From Flammeovirgaceae bacterium UBA2371 (GTDB lineage: Bacteria > Bacteroidota > Bacteroidia > Cytophagales > Cyclobacteriaceae), in the NCBI GenBank assembly GCA_002345965.1, contig DDTF01000018.1, positions 225,150-289,149 on the forward strand: a stretch of DNA of 64,000 nt, written 5' to 3'. The notes beneath the pieces were generated by a model, which saw only the letters and a program-made list of their open reading frames with translations, had not been told where the DNA came from and searched no databases. The position numbers and the translations under genes were made by a program. How positions within the stretch are numbered: the first letter of the stretch is position 1; each line of letters begins with the position of its first letter. Shown here piece after piece: positions 52,555 through 62,087 of this stretch.

Positions 52555-52887
52555 ATGCATTCACCGGAACTGTTAAAAGGTACGCTTCAAACCATCCTGT
52601 TAAAGGTTTTAACGGACAATGGCAAAATGTACGGTTATGAAATCACTCAGAAAGTGAAGGAGTTATCTATGGGAAGAATCCTGCTCACAGAAGGGGCATT
52701 ATATCCGGCTTTGCACAAATTGGAAGCTGAAGGGTTGTTGCAAACAGAAACCGTATTGATGGGCAAGCGGGTGCGAAAATATTACACCATTACTCCAATT
52801 GGAAAAAGTTTGGTGAAGGAAAGGGTAGCAGAATTCAGGGATTTTATCAAAACCATGTCTTCCGTTTTGCAGGTGCAAATGGCTTAA
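52555..52887 (+). CDS. PadR-family transcriptional regulator
   Basis: 110 residues. PadR winged-helix motifs: L-K-G-T-L-Q-T-I-L-L, M-Y-G-Y-E-I-T-Q-K-V, L-T-E-G-A-L-Y-P-A-L-H-K-L-E-A-E-G-L-L (broken into two), then R-K-Y-Y-T-I-T-P-I-G. It is 4 bp upstream of the 908-residue permease gene and certainly regulates it. In Bacteroidota, PadR genes are repeatedly paired with permeases that carry an N-terminal prefix domain, as here. Confidence 0.93.
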   Translation: MHSPELLKGTLQTILLKVLTDNGKMYGYEITQKVKELSMGRILLTEGALYPALHKLEAEGLLQTETVLMGKRVRKYYTITPIGKSLVKERVAEFRDFIKTMSSVLQVQMA

Positions 52888-52891
52888 CCCT

Positions 52892-55618
52892 ATGGCTCAG
52901 CTCACCAGTCAACATATTAACTTCATCATTAAAGATCTCCATTACCGTGGATTGGTCTATCAGCCTTTGCAAGAAGAGCTGTTGGATCACATCTGTTCCA
53001 GTGTAGAATTAAAGATGGAGCAGGGGAACAAATTTTTGGAGGCTTATCAAGAGGTACTAAAATCGTTTGGAAATACTTCCGGCCTCAGGAGTGTTCAGCA
53101 ACTTACAATTAAAGCAGAAAATAAAAATAGAAAGTTTATGATCAAAAATTATATCACCATTGCTTTGCGCAACCTAAAAAAGCATAGCTTTTACTCTTTT
53201 ATCAACATTGCGGGTCTGGCCATTGGTGTAGCTGCCTGCTTGATCATTACACTTTTCATTGTCGATGAAATCAGCTATGACAAGTACAATGAAAAAGCAA
53301 ATCGCATTTATAGATTACACAATGAGATTAAATTTGGTGGCAACCACTACCAACTTACCACCAGCTCTGCTCCTACTGCACACACGCTACTACAGGATTA
53401 TCCTGAGATTGAAGCCACCGTACGATTTCGTAACTATGGCTCCTATCTTGTAAAACCAGCCAATGGAACTGAAAACATCAAAGAGAATAACGTCACCTGG
53501 ACAGACAGTACTTTTTTCAAAATTTTTTCTGTTAAGGTGCTTGAAGGAAATCCCAATACAGCCCTTAAAGAACCCGCAAGTATTGCCATCAGCAAGCGAA
53601 CCGCTCAAAAATATTTTCCCAATGAAAGCGCACTGGGTCAGTCTTTGATTCTCGACAACAAATACAACGCAAAAGTCACTGCAGTTTTTGAGGATATTCC
53701 TACTGCTTCGCACTTTCATTTCGACATATTAATTGCAATGGTTGGTGATTGGCCAGTGGCTAAAGAGGCACAATCAACGGTGTATCTCAGTAACAACTTC
53801 AACACTTACCTGCTTTTGAAGGAAGGAACTGATGCCAAAGCGTTGGAGAACAAAATGCCAGAGTTCCTGGAAAAGTACGTTGGCCCTCAAATCGCGCAGG
53901 CATTGGGCGGAGATTTTACAATGGAAAAATTCAAGGAGGCTGGTAATCTCTACCATTCAACATTAATGCCGCTGCTGGATATTCATCTGTATTCAGATTT
54001 CAAAGGTGAGTTCGAACCCAATGGCAGCATTACCTATGTCTATTTGTTGGCTACTGTTGCCTTGTTTATCCTGGGTATTGCTTGCATTAACTTTATGAAT
54101 TTAAGTACTGCAAGATCCAGCAACCGAGCCAAAGAGGTGGGTGTGCGCAAAGTAATGGGGTCCATACGCTCCTATCTTATTCGCCAATTTTTATTGGAGT
54201 CCACGGTAGTTACTTTCTTCGCTTTTTTGCTAGCCCTGGGTTTGGTTTACCTTTCCCTTCCCTTTTTCAATGACCTGGCTATGAAAAAGCTAACTATTCC
54301 ATTTGGTGAGCCTGTCTTTTATTTTACAATGATCGGTGCTGCCCTTTTAGTTGGTTTAATCGCTGGTACTTATCCTTCATTTTTCCTTTCCGCTTTCAAG
54401 CCTGTCGAAGTCTTGAAGGGCAAAGTTTCAGGAGGCTTAAAAAGTGGAATGGTAAGAAGCGCTTTGGTCGTATTTCAGTTTGTTATTTCTATCTTTCTTA
54501 TAGTAGGGGCCATTTCAGTGAACCGCCAACTGCAGTTCATTCAAACCAAGAAACTGGGTTTTAACAAAGATCAGGTAATCGTAATACAAGATGCTTATGC
54601 ACTTCGTCCCAACAATGTCGAAGCATTTAAACAAGAGGTGCTAAAAAACAGTACTATTCAAAGTGGTACAATCTCGGGCTACCTTCCTGTAGAAAGTGGT
54701 AATTCATGGCGGAGCGATAATCCTTATTGGAGAGAAGGGAGCGAATCAACAACCGACAATATGGTGAGCATGCAAAACTGGAAAGTCGATCAGGACTATG
54801 TGAAAACTTTTGGAATGACTATCGTAGAAGGAAGAGATTTTTCTCTGGATTTTCCATCTGATTCTTCGGCTGTAATTCTGAATGAAGCAGCCGTAGAACA
54901 ATTTGGTTTTACTGGAGATCCCATTGGTAGCAAAATCAACACTTTTAGTGGAACCCTTGCTGATGGCGCTCCGGATCCATCACAAATGGAGTCTTGGACG
55001 GTCGTTGGCATTGTCGAAAACTTTCATTTTTCCACCATGCGCGAAGGCATTACTGCTCTTGGATTGTTCCGAGGCAAAAGTGATGGAAGTGTTTCCTTTA
55101 GATTTGCCGCCCAAAACACTCAGGAGGTAATTCAGTCCATAGAAAAAACGTGGAAGTCGCTGGCGCCTGGTCAGCCGTTTCAATACTCTTTTCTGGATGA
55201 AGATTTCGGACATATGTATGATGCCGAGCAGCGATTGGGAAGAATATTTACTTTCTTCGCTGGACTCGCCATCATTATTGCCTGTCTTGGATTATTTGCA
55301 CTTACCGCCTTTACTGCGGAACAACGCGCCAAGGAAATTGGTATTCGAAAAGTATTAGGAGCTTCTGTAAGTGGTATTGTGCTACTACTCTCAAAAGAAT
55401 TTGGCAAACTGATTCTTATCGCGTTCATCATTGCTATTCCATTTGCTTGGTACAGCGTGGATTGGTGGTTGAAGGGCTACGTGTATAAAGTAGAGATTGG
55501 AGTTACGGTTTATGTGGTCGCTGGCGTTTCTGCGCTATTGATAGCCTGGCTTACCATGGGCTATCAATCTATTAAAGCGGCACGATCTAACCCTGTGGAT
55601 GCACTGCGAGGCGAGTAA
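52892..55618 (+). CDS. FtsX/MacB-type ABC permease with N-terminal prefix domain
   Basis: 908 residues. The first 85 form a helical prefix (L-Q-E-E-L-L-D-H-I-C-S-S-V-E, typical of PadR-linked permeases). The FtsX-type body follows: TM1 I-A-G-L-A-I-G-V-A-A-C-L-I-I, periplasmic domain 1 (D-E-I-S-Y-D-K-Y-N), TM block with K-E-V-G-V-R-K-V-M-G near 415, domain 2, and a final TM block with K-E-I-G-I-R-K-V-L-G near 815 and N-P-V-D-A-L-R-G-E at the end. No ATPase gene is linked. The prefix probably binds or senses a cytoplasmic partner. Confidence 0.9.
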   Translation: MAQLTSQHINFIIKDLHYRGLVYQPLQEELLDHICSSVELKMEQGNKFLEAYQEVLKSFGNTSGLRSVQQLTIKAENKNRKFMIKNYITIALRNLKKHSFYSFINIAGLAIGVAACLIITLFIVDEISYDKYNEKANRIYRLHNEIKFGGNHYQLTTSSAPTAHTLLQDYPEIEATVRFRNYGSYLVKPANGTENIKENNVTWTDSTFFKIFSVKVLEGNPNTALKEPASIAISKRTAQKYFPNESALGQSLILDNKYNAKVTAVFEDIPTASHFHFDILIAMVGDWPVAKEAQSTVYLSNNFNTYLLLKEGTDAKALENKMPEFLEKYVGPQIAQALGGDFTMEKFKEAGNLYHSTLMPLLDIHLYSDFKGEFEPNGSITYVYLLATVALFILGIACINFMNLSTARSSNRAKEVGVRKVMGSIRSYLIRQFLLESTVVTFFAFLLALGLVYLSLPFFNDLAMKKLTIPFGEPVFYFTMIGAALLVGLIAGTYPSFFLSAFKPVEVLKGKVSGGLKSGMVRSALVVFQFVISIFLIVGAISVNRQLQFIQTKKLGFNKDQVIVIQDAYALRPNNVEAFKQEVLKNSTIQSGTISGYLPVESGNSWRSDNPYWREGSESTTDNMVSMQNWKVDQDYVKTFGMTIVEGRDFSLDFPSDSSAVILNEAAVEQFGFTGDPIGSKINTFSGTLADGAPDPSQMESWTVVGIVENFHFSTMREGITALGLFRGKSDGSVSFRFAAQNTQEVIQSIEKTWKSLAPGQPFQYSFLDEDFGHMYDAEQRLGRIFTFFAGLAIIIACLGLFALTAFTAEQRAKEIGIRKVLGASVSGIVLLLSKEFGKLILIAFIIAIPFAWYSVDWWLKGYVYKVEIGVTVYVVAGVSALLIAWLTMGYQSIKAARSNPVDALRGE

Positions 55619-55741
55619 TTATTTCCGTCAGGTCGGTCAGTCAATTTGATAGCAGGGTACCTGCAATTAATTGCAAAAATCTTACATGCTAGGCATTTAA
55701 TCCGAGCCTGTTAGTAGTTTGGAGGCACTACGCCTTCACCT

Positions 55742-58138
55742 ATGGTAAAAAGCTTTTTTGTCACCACTTTTCGCAATCTTCTACGAAGAAAAACTTTCGT
55801 GTTGATCAATGTGGTGGGGCTAATTGTTGGGCTTTCGGCATTTATTACTCTTTTCCTGTTCACTTCATACGAGGAATCCTATGACACCTTCCCCGGATCA
55901 GAGCATGTTTCTAGAATTAAAAGCATTCATGTCAATGAAAATGGCGCTGAAAGAGAGTCCGTGCTCTCCCCATTTGGTGCCGGCCCGGATATCAAAGACG
56001 CCTTTCCCGAAGTTGAAGCCTACACTCGAATTATAAAAACGGTTGCCCTGATTCAATACCGCAATAGTTGGATCAAGTCAGAGGATGCAGCTTATGTAGA
56101 CGAAGGGTTCTTTAAGGTATTTTCCCTGCCTCTTCTTGAGGGAAATGTAAATCTTGCGTTGACCCAAATCAATACGATGGTGATTTCAGCCTCATTTGCC
56201 AAAAAAATATTTGGAGATGAAAACCCGGTGGGGAAGCAAATCAATTACAAAGGTCGTTTGCTTTATGAGGTGACTGGTGTCTTTCCAGATTTTCCGAACA
56301 ACAGCCACATGAAATTTGACGCTTTGCTGTCCATGCAGAACTACGTGGCTGTACAACCATTTATGCTGTCCGAACCTTGGTCATGGTATAATCCTGTTAC
56401 CTATTTAAGGCTAGGTCCGGGGGTAGAGCACGTCAGCCTGGAGGAAAAATTGGAAGTCCTTATTGACGAAAAAATCGGTGAGGACCTTAGGCTAGCCAAA
56501 GATAAACTCAGTTTTGAACTGCAACCTGTCCGGTCGATACACCTTCAATCAAATTACGAAGGTGAACTAAGAAAAAACGGTGACGGTGAGTTGGTCCGCT
56601 ATCTGGAATACATCGCTTTAGCCATTTTTCTGCTAGCCCTGATTAACTACGCCAGCTTATCTTCAGCAAAGTCGATTGAGCGATCAAGAGAAATAGGAAT
56701 TAGAAAATTGTTAGGCAGCCAACGTTACCAAGTAATCGTTCAGTTTATGGGTGAATCTTTTATCATGCACCTCATGGCGGTGAGTTTGGCTGTGTTGGTG
56801 ATCGCTGTCACTCAACAATATTGGCCTGAATACTTTCTTTCTTCGGAACAATTACTTCAAGTACCCGCCCAGAAGTGGTTGCTACTTGTTCTTATTTTTT
56901 TTGGAGGAACGACTGCATCCGGACTCTATCCTGCTATGACTATTTCTGGTTATGATGTGATCAAGAGCCTGAAGGGAAGGGTTTCAGGAAACAAAGCGGG
57001 TGACGCCATGCGTAGGGTTTTTGTTGTGATTCAATTTGCCACATCCCTGGTATTGATAATACTTATTAATGTGGTTGTAAGTCAATTGCAAATGATGCAA
57101 GAGACACCGCTTGGATTTGACGCCTCTCGCCTCATGATTATTCGTGACTCAGAAGTTTACGATTCCCTATTCGAAAGAAACTCGGCTACCTACAAACGGG
57201 AACTGGCCCGATTGCCAGGAGTAGCACAAGTAGCTTATGTAGGTATGTTACCTGGCGATCATAACTTGTTTTACGCTGGTAACGTGAGAAAGCAGAATGC
57301 CCCGGTTGAGTCTGAGGTACCGATTGAGTGTGTTATGGTGGATGAAGCATTTGATGCGACCTATGGCTTCCAAAGCCTGGCGGGACCCGGCTTTAGTGAA
57401 CAAAGTGTTACCTGGAAGGAAATTATCCTTAACGAAAGTGCAATGCGAACTTTGGGCTTCAACCAGCCGGAAGATGCAATCAATGAAAAAATAATTTTTA
57501 GCAAAGACACTGCCCGTATCGTACGAATACTAAAAGATTTTCATTTCCACGCCCCACGAGAACCGATTAAACCACTGGCATTCTTATTTGCTCCTCACAT
57601 GGGATATTATTTTACACTTCAAGTAGACCCAAACAACATCCCCCAAGTTAGGAAGGCTGCGGAAGATCTTTATTCGGGAATTTACCCGGGCCAGCCTTTT
57701 TCGTATAAAATGCTAGACGAGCATTTCAATATGCAATATTCAACGGAGAAATTGTTCGAACGATCGCTATACTTTTTCTCCGGATTATCCGTTTGTATCA
57801 CTTGCCTTGGGCTTCTGGGAATGATTGCATATGCCATGCAGGTGCGGAGAAAAGAAATTGCCATTCGCAAAACTTTAGGATCTTCATCGGCTGGAATTCT
57901 TGCCAAACTTTGGCGCGAACATTTGATAACCGTTCTCATCTCCGGTGTTGTGGCTAGCCCTGTAGCATGGTATTTTTCGTCTCAGTGGTTGACATCGTTT
58001 ACAACACGTATTGCACTGGGACCTCAGTTGTTTATCTGGCCATTGTTAATCCTACTGGCTACGACACTAGCAACAGTTTCATTTCAAACCATTCGCGCTG
58101 CCCAAGCAAATCCGATTGACGCATTAAAAGATGAGTAG
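55742..58138 (+). CDS. FtsX/MacB-type ABC permease
   Basis: 798 residues without the prefix domain. TM1 is V-V-G-L-I-V-G-L-S-A-F-I-T-L. The first periplasmic domain includes N-P-V-G-K-Q-I-N-Y. The coupling motifs are R-E-I-G-I-R-K-L-L-G near 325 and K-E-I-A-I-R-K-T-L-G near 705, and the end is N-P-I-D-A-L-K-D-E. It follows the 908-residue permease by 123 bp and may be on the same transcript. Divergence between the three permeases of the window is considerable, so they are old paralogues. It ends 5 bp before the convergent thioesterase stop codon. Confidence 0.88.
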   Translation: MVKSFFVTTFRNLLRRKTFVLINVVGLIVGLSAFITLFLFTSYEESYDTFPGSEHVSRIKSIHVNENGAERESVLSPFGAGPDIKDAFPEVEAYTRIIKTVALIQYRNSWIKSEDAAYVDEGFFKVFSLPLLEGNVNLALTQINTMVISASFAKKIFGDENPVGKQINYKGRLLYEVTGVFPDFPNNSHMKFDALLSMQNYVAVQPFMLSEPWSWYNPVTYLRLGPGVEHVSLEEKLEVLIDEKIGEDLRLAKDKLSFELQPVRSIHLQSNYEGELRKNGDGELVRYLEYIALAIFLLALINYASLSSAKSIERSREIGIRKLLGSQRYQVIVQFMGESFIMHLMAVSLAVLVIAVTQQYWPEYFLSSEQLLQVPAQKWLLLVLIFFGGTTASGLYPAMTISGYDVIKSLKGRVSGNKAGDAMRRVFVVIQFATSLVLIILINVVVSQLQMMQETPLGFDASRLMIIRDSEVYDSLFERNSATYKRELARLPGVAQVAYVGMLPGDHNLFYAGNVRKQNAPVESEVPIECVMVDEAFDATYGFQSLAGPGFSEQSVTWKEIILNESAMRTLGFNQPEDAINEKIIFSKDTARIVRILKDFHFHAPREPIKPLAFLFAPHMGYYFTLQVDPNNIPQVRKAAEDLYSGIYPGQPFSYKMLDEHFNMQYSTEKLFERSLYFFSGLSVCITCLGLLGMIAYAMQVRRKEIAIRKTLGSSSAGILAKLWREHLITVLISGVVASPVAWYFSSQWLTSFTTRIALGPQLFIWPLLILLATTLATVSFQTIRAAQANPIDALKDE

Positions 58139-58143
58139 GGTCA

Positions 58144-58551
58144 TTACTCAGCTTCAAACCGGTCCTTCACGAAAGTAACTTTTGTTTTACCGTGAGGAGC
58201 CGGTTTTCCATTTTCATCCAGGTTTACAAAAATCAATTTTTCAATAGTAAGAATGGGGTCTCTTGTCATCTTATTCCTCACTTCACATCGAAGTGTAAGT
58301 GATGATCGGCCAAATTCTGTGGCCATAATTCCGATTTCTATGATATCCCCTTGTTTTGGCGCAGAAATAAAGTTGATCTCAGAAATGAACTTGGTGACGA
58401 TGTGTGTATTCTCCAGTTGAATGATGGTATAAAGTGCTGCCTCCTCGTCTATCCATTGCAACAGCCTTCCTCCAAATAGCGTTTGATTGGGATTGAGGTC
58501 TTCCGGTTTCACCCATTTACGCGTGTGAAAATTCATTATCGATTTTTCCAT
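58144..58551 (-). CDS. Acyl-CoA thioesterase (hotdog fold, YciA type)
   Basis: 135 residues. The hotdog motif is N-P-N-Q-T-L-F-G-G-R-L-L-Q-W-I-D-E-E-A-A, with the strand block I-N-F-I-S-A-P-K-Q-G-D-I-I-E-I and V-N-L-D-E-N-G-K-P. This matches YciA/BACH-like thioesterases that hydrolyse acyl-CoA to free acid. The stop-start junction with the upstream M20 gene shares one base (58551), so the two are translationally coupled, though the functional link is unclear. Confidence 0.88.
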   Translation of the reverse strand: MEKSIMNFHTRKWVKPEDLNPNQTLFGGRLLQWIDEEAALYTIIQLENTHIVTKFISEINFISAPKQGDIIEIGIMATEFGRSSLTLRCEVRNKMTRDPILTIEKLIFVNLDENGKPAPHGKTKVTFVKDRFEAE

Positions 58552-59990
58552 TACTCGATAGACTTAATTAATTGTTCAAAAAACCAAATTCCGTCTTGAA
58601 ACCCTTTTAGGCTTATCCGTTCGTCAATGCCATGAAATCCGATCGGATCATTCATGGGACTGAATTTTATAATTTGATCAGACACTTTGCCGAAATGACG
58701 TGAGTCGGTTGCACCTATCATCAGGAATGGGGCAACGATAGTCCCTTGAAAAGTTTTTCTTGCTGCCTTTTCCACGGTTTTAAATCCATATCCATCAATT
58801 GGTGTTACGGCTGAGGGATCGTTGCCAAAACTCAATTTCGATATCTTGACACGCGGGTCAGCAATTGCTTTAGTTACTTTTGCTATTACTGTTTCCTGTG
58901 TGTCCCCTGGTAATAGCCGGAAATTAATAGTGGCCTTCGCTAATGTTGGAATCACATTGTCCTTAACGCCCGCGTTGATTACTGTGGGTGCAATGGTTGT
59001 TCGCACCATGGCATTGCCCCCTGGGCTTTGTTCATAAATTCCTACAATTACACTTTTGAACAGCCACTGATTGGCAAAAACCATCTTTTGCAGAAAGGGC
59101 TGCTCAGGACCGATGTATTGAATAAAGTCTTTGGTGGATTGCGAAAAGTCTGCGTCAAATGGATTAGCTCGAAGATTTACAATGGCTTTCGTTAAAATAT
59201 CAATGGCTGTTTCCGGAGCAGGCATGGAGGAGTGACCACCACTTAGTTCCACAGAAAGTTGTAATGACATATAACCTTTTTCGGACGTTCCCACTAAGGC
59301 AACAGGTTGAGTGATCCCGGGAATTTTATCCAAAGTGATAATACCTCCTTCATCCAAAACCAAGTCAGCCTTTAAGTTTCGTGATTCTAGTAAGTTAGCA
59401 ATGGCGATAGCTCCCTGTCCTCCTATTTCCTCATCATGCCCAAATGATAAGTAAATGGTACGCGCAGGTATGAAATTTTCACTCAACAACTTTTCAACGG
59501 CTTCCATGATTGCAATGAGATTCATTTTATCATCGGTAGTGCCTCGTCCCCATATGGTATCATTTTTAATAACACCCTCAAAAGGATCAACTTGCCAAAT
59601 CGATTCAGTACCTGGCTCCACGGGCACCACATCCATATGTGCCATCAACACTATGGGATTGGCACCTGGGTTTTGTCCCTGCCATTTATAAAGTAAACTG
59701 AAGTCCTTTACTTTTTCTCTTTCTAGGTTTTTATGAATAAGTGGGTAGGTTTTTTCCAGAAACCGGTGGAACCCAAAAAATTGTGCCGTGTCCGTTGGTA
59801 TGCTATCACCATAAGAAATCGTTTTGTAGCGTATGGCGGATTTAAAGTTTTCGAGTGTACGTTCTGAAATCTTTGGTGCTGGCTCCGCAACAACATCAAA
59901 TTGCCTTGACTTGAATTGAACCGTATTAAAGAGCAATACTCCGAGCAGTGCAATCAGCGCAAAAAGAAGCGCCAGAAAAAATTTCTTCAT
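58551..59990 (-). CDS. M20 peptidase, carboxypeptidase S/PM20D1 type
   Basis: 479 residues with an N-terminal TM anchor or signal (about 3-22). Motifs: L-M-A-H-M-D-V-V-P-V (metal His, Asp), G-R-G-T-T-D-D-K-M, F-G-H-D-E-E-I-G-G (catalytic Glu) and G-A-T-D-S-R-H-F-G near the C-terminus. Its length and the W-x-x-x-P-F-E-G segment fit the carboxypeptidase S/PM20D1 subgroup, which cleaves or forms N-acyl amino acids and C-terminal residues. It sits 3 bp downstream of the amidohydrolase gene, so the amidohydrolase, peptidase and thioesterase genes form an operon. Confidence 0.92.
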   Translation of the reverse strand: MKKFFLALLFALIALLGVLLFNTVQFKSRQFDVVAEPAPKISERTLENFKSAIRYKTISYGDSIPTDTAQFFGFHRFLEKTYPLIHKNLEREKVKDFSLLYKWQGQNPGANPIVLMAHMDVVPVEPGTESIWQVDPFEGVIKNDTIWGRGTTDDKMNLIAIMEAVEKLLSENFIPARTIYLSFGHDEEIGGQGAIAIANLLESRNLKADLVLDEGGIITLDKIPGITQPVALVGTSEKGYMSLQLSVELSGGHSSMPAPETAIDILTKAIVNLRANPFDADFSQSTKDFIQYIGPEQPFLQKMVFANQWLFKSVIVGIYEQSPGGNAMVRTTIAPTVINAGVKDNVIPTLAKATINFRLLPGDTQETVIAKVTKAIADPRVKISKLSFGNDPSAVTPIDGYGFKTVEKAARKTFQGTIVAPFLMIGATDSRHFGKVSDQIIKFSPMNDPIGFHGIDERISLKGFQDGIWFFEQLIKSIE

Positions 59991-59993
59991 TTG

Positions 59994-61328
59994 TTATTTA
60001 TATCTTTTACCATGCTTAATTACCATATCTACATCTTGTAGTAATGCGATATGGCGCAGCACATCTCCTTTTACCGCAATGATGTCAGCGTATTTTCCTG
60101 CAGAAACAGTTCCATAATCTTTATCCACACCCATCATTACTGAAGGCCAATAAGAAGCGGCTCTTAAAGTATATATTGGATCCAATCCAAATTCATTCAC
60201 CCAAACATCCAATTCATTCCATGTACTCTGGCTATGAAATTTTAACGGTACTCCGCTATCAGTACCGATTAATAAAACCACACCCGCATCTTTTAGTTGC
60301 TTCATTTTTCGTTCCAGCGTTGGTTTACGAATTGGGTTTAATTGAAAGTAAGGCAATTGACCTGGTTGCTGGATCGAACCTTTAATATCCTGAATGATTG
60401 AATCCGGCAAGTCGAGGTGCCAGGAGTCATTGTCGAGTTGCTCTGGATTGTCGCGGATATAGTTGTAGTTATAGAGTACCTCAACGGTAGGTGTCCAAAA
60501 TAGCGGACCCAAATTCATCTGAGCTGTTCGCTCCTTGATCATCGTCATGATGTCGTCCGGATATTCCGGTGCAGAAGAAAGTCCGGTATGCTCAAAACAA
60601 TCCACACCCACTTTTAACCCTCTTCGAATTTCCTCCGGACGATGAGAATGGCCCACCACCTTCAACTTGTTCTTATGGGCTTCATCCACTACAGCGGCCA
60701 CTTCCTGCATCGTCATTTCGTCCTGGTCAATCAATTTTATAAAATCAACCCCGGCTTTAGCCAGTTGCTTCACTTTGTTTCTTGCGTCTGTCTCACCATT
60801 TATTCCCCAACGAAAATCTTCCGTACCGGGATAAGGCTTGTGCTGGATGAATGGTCCCGACATGTACATTGTAGGGCCAGGTATTTCTCCTTTGTTAATT
60901 CGATCTCGTACATTAATGCTTGCCTGAAGTGGAGCACCTAAATCACGTGCACTGGTTACACCAGCCATCAGCAACTGGTGTGCCGATGAAGGCATGATCA
61001 CTTTTTCTAAAATGGGTGGCTTGTACGTTTTATCCCAATGTGTGTAATCACTATGACCGTTTAACATCAGGTGGGTATGCATGTCCCAAAGGCCTGGCAT
61101 TACGCTCATCCCTTCTGTTGAAATGATCTCAGCTCCTTTTGGTATTTCCACCTCTCCTATTCTACCCACTTTTTTTATTCTTTCTCCTTCGATAATAATT
61201 ACACTATTTTGCAGCGGTGTACTTCCAAAACCATCTATCAAAGTTCCCCCAACCAATGCTTTAATATTGGATTGTGCAAAGGCCATTGAACTGGCGAATA
61301 AAAAAAGGATTTGTAAAAAAATTTTCAT
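59994..61328 (-). CDS. Secreted amidohydrolase (prolidase/imidazolonepropionase-like)
   Basis: 444 residues with a signal peptide (about 1-19, M-A-F-A-Q). Metal-dependent amidohydrolase motifs: M-P-G-L-W-D-M-H-T-H-L (H-x-H), F-I-K-L-I, V-G-H-S-H-R (His), C-F-E-H-T (His) and I-G-T-D-S-G-V-P (Asp). The Lys in the I-K-L position suggests a binuclear site with a carbamylated or bridging Lys. Family members hydrolyse Xaa-Pro, cyclic amides or N-acyl residues, and the substrate is not predictable here. It is the first gene of the three-gene operon. Confidence 0.9.
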   Translation of the reverse strand: MKIFLQILFLFASSMAFAQSNIKALVGGTLIDGFGSTPLQNSVIIIEGERIKKVGRIGEVEIPKGAEIISTEGMSVMPGLWDMHTHLMLNGHSDYTHWDKTYKPPILEKVIMPSSAHQLLMAGVTSARDLGAPLQASINVRDRINKGEIPGPTMYMSGPFIQHKPYPGTEDFRWGINGETDARNKVKQLAKAGVDFIKLIDQDEMTMQEVAAVVDEAHKNKLKVVGHSHRPEEIRRGLKVGVDCFEHTGLSSAPEYPDDIMTMIKERTAQMNLGPLFWTPTVEVLYNYNYIRDNPEQLDNDSWHLDLPDSIIQDIKGSIQQPGQLPYFQLNPIRKPTLERKMKQLKDAGVVLLIGTDSGVPLKFHSQSTWNELDVWVNEFGLDPIYTLRAASYWPSVMMGVDKDYGTVSAGKYADIIAVKGDVLRHIALLQDVDMVIKHGKRYK

Positions 61329-61423
61329 GCTTGTTGCTTGAGTGGTGAAGGTGTAAATATACTTAATAGAAATTGGTTACGCTTAGTACCCATTTCTTAA
61401 ACTACCTTCTAACAGTAAGAGAA

Positions 61424-61906
61424 TTAAAAATCACCTGTCTGAAAACATTTTCCATTGGGAGGCTGCCCGGTAGTTGGCGTATGCGTTGGAGATTTGTCAT
61501 TGGAATATTTTCCCGGTACAAATTTGTCTCCCCAGGCTTTACTGGTGGCCTCATCACAAAACGGGCCCGCTGTGCCGCTGGTGGCCCCCATACTTGTCTC
61601 ACATGATGAGGAGCCATTGCAGTTCCAGTTGGTATAAAAATTATTCTTAGCTTCTGTATTGTTGGGTTCAATCGCACAGCTTTCACATGATTGTCCTGAA
61701 GATCCACATTCAGAAAGGTTAGCATAACATTTGTTTAGATTCTTTCCGTAAACAGGAAGTGAACAGCAAGTACCGGCACTAGGACAAAAAAATGGGAATA
61801 AGGGGTCGGTGCAAAATACACTTTGGCTTGCTTCTTCTTTCAAACAGCTGGAGTGAATTACAATAAGAAAAAGAAACAATACGTGCTTTTGAAGAAGTAA
61901 ACCCAT
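61424..61906 (-). CDS. Cysteine-rich lipoprotein of unknown function
   Basis: 160 residues with a lipoprotein signal (lipobox H-S-S-C at about 18-21). Twelve further cysteines are packed into the mature part: F-F-C-P-S-A-G-T-C-C-S, L-N-K-C-Y-A-N-L-S-E-C, Q-S-C-E-S-C, N-W-N-C-N-G-S-S-S-C, G-P-F-C and G-K-C-F. The even number suggests six disulfides in a small extracellular domain. The C-terminal 40 residues are Pro/Thr/Gly-rich. No named family is recognised. It stands alone between the amidohydrolase and the TPR gene. Confidence 0.65.
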   Translation of the reverse strand: MGLLLQKHVLFLFLIVIHSSCLKEEASQSVFCTDPLFPFFCPSAGTCCSLPVYGKNLNKCYANLSECGSSGQSCESCAIEPNNTEAKNNFYTNWNCNGSSSCETSMGATSGTAGPFCDEATSKAWGDKFVPGKYSNDKSPTHTPTTGQPPNGKCFQTGDF

Positions 61907-62087
61907 GGGAAAGATTTATAATAAACTTAATTTTTTCGTTTATATAAAACAAACTCTTCCCCCTCACCGCTATTCAATTTTTGGGGATTTCCTGTTGGAC
62001 TTTGCTTTTCAGGGTTTCTTATAAATCGCGACTGCGGTAACTAGAAGTGACCGCGTTCGGATTTTTATCTGCCACTAATTCATTTAC

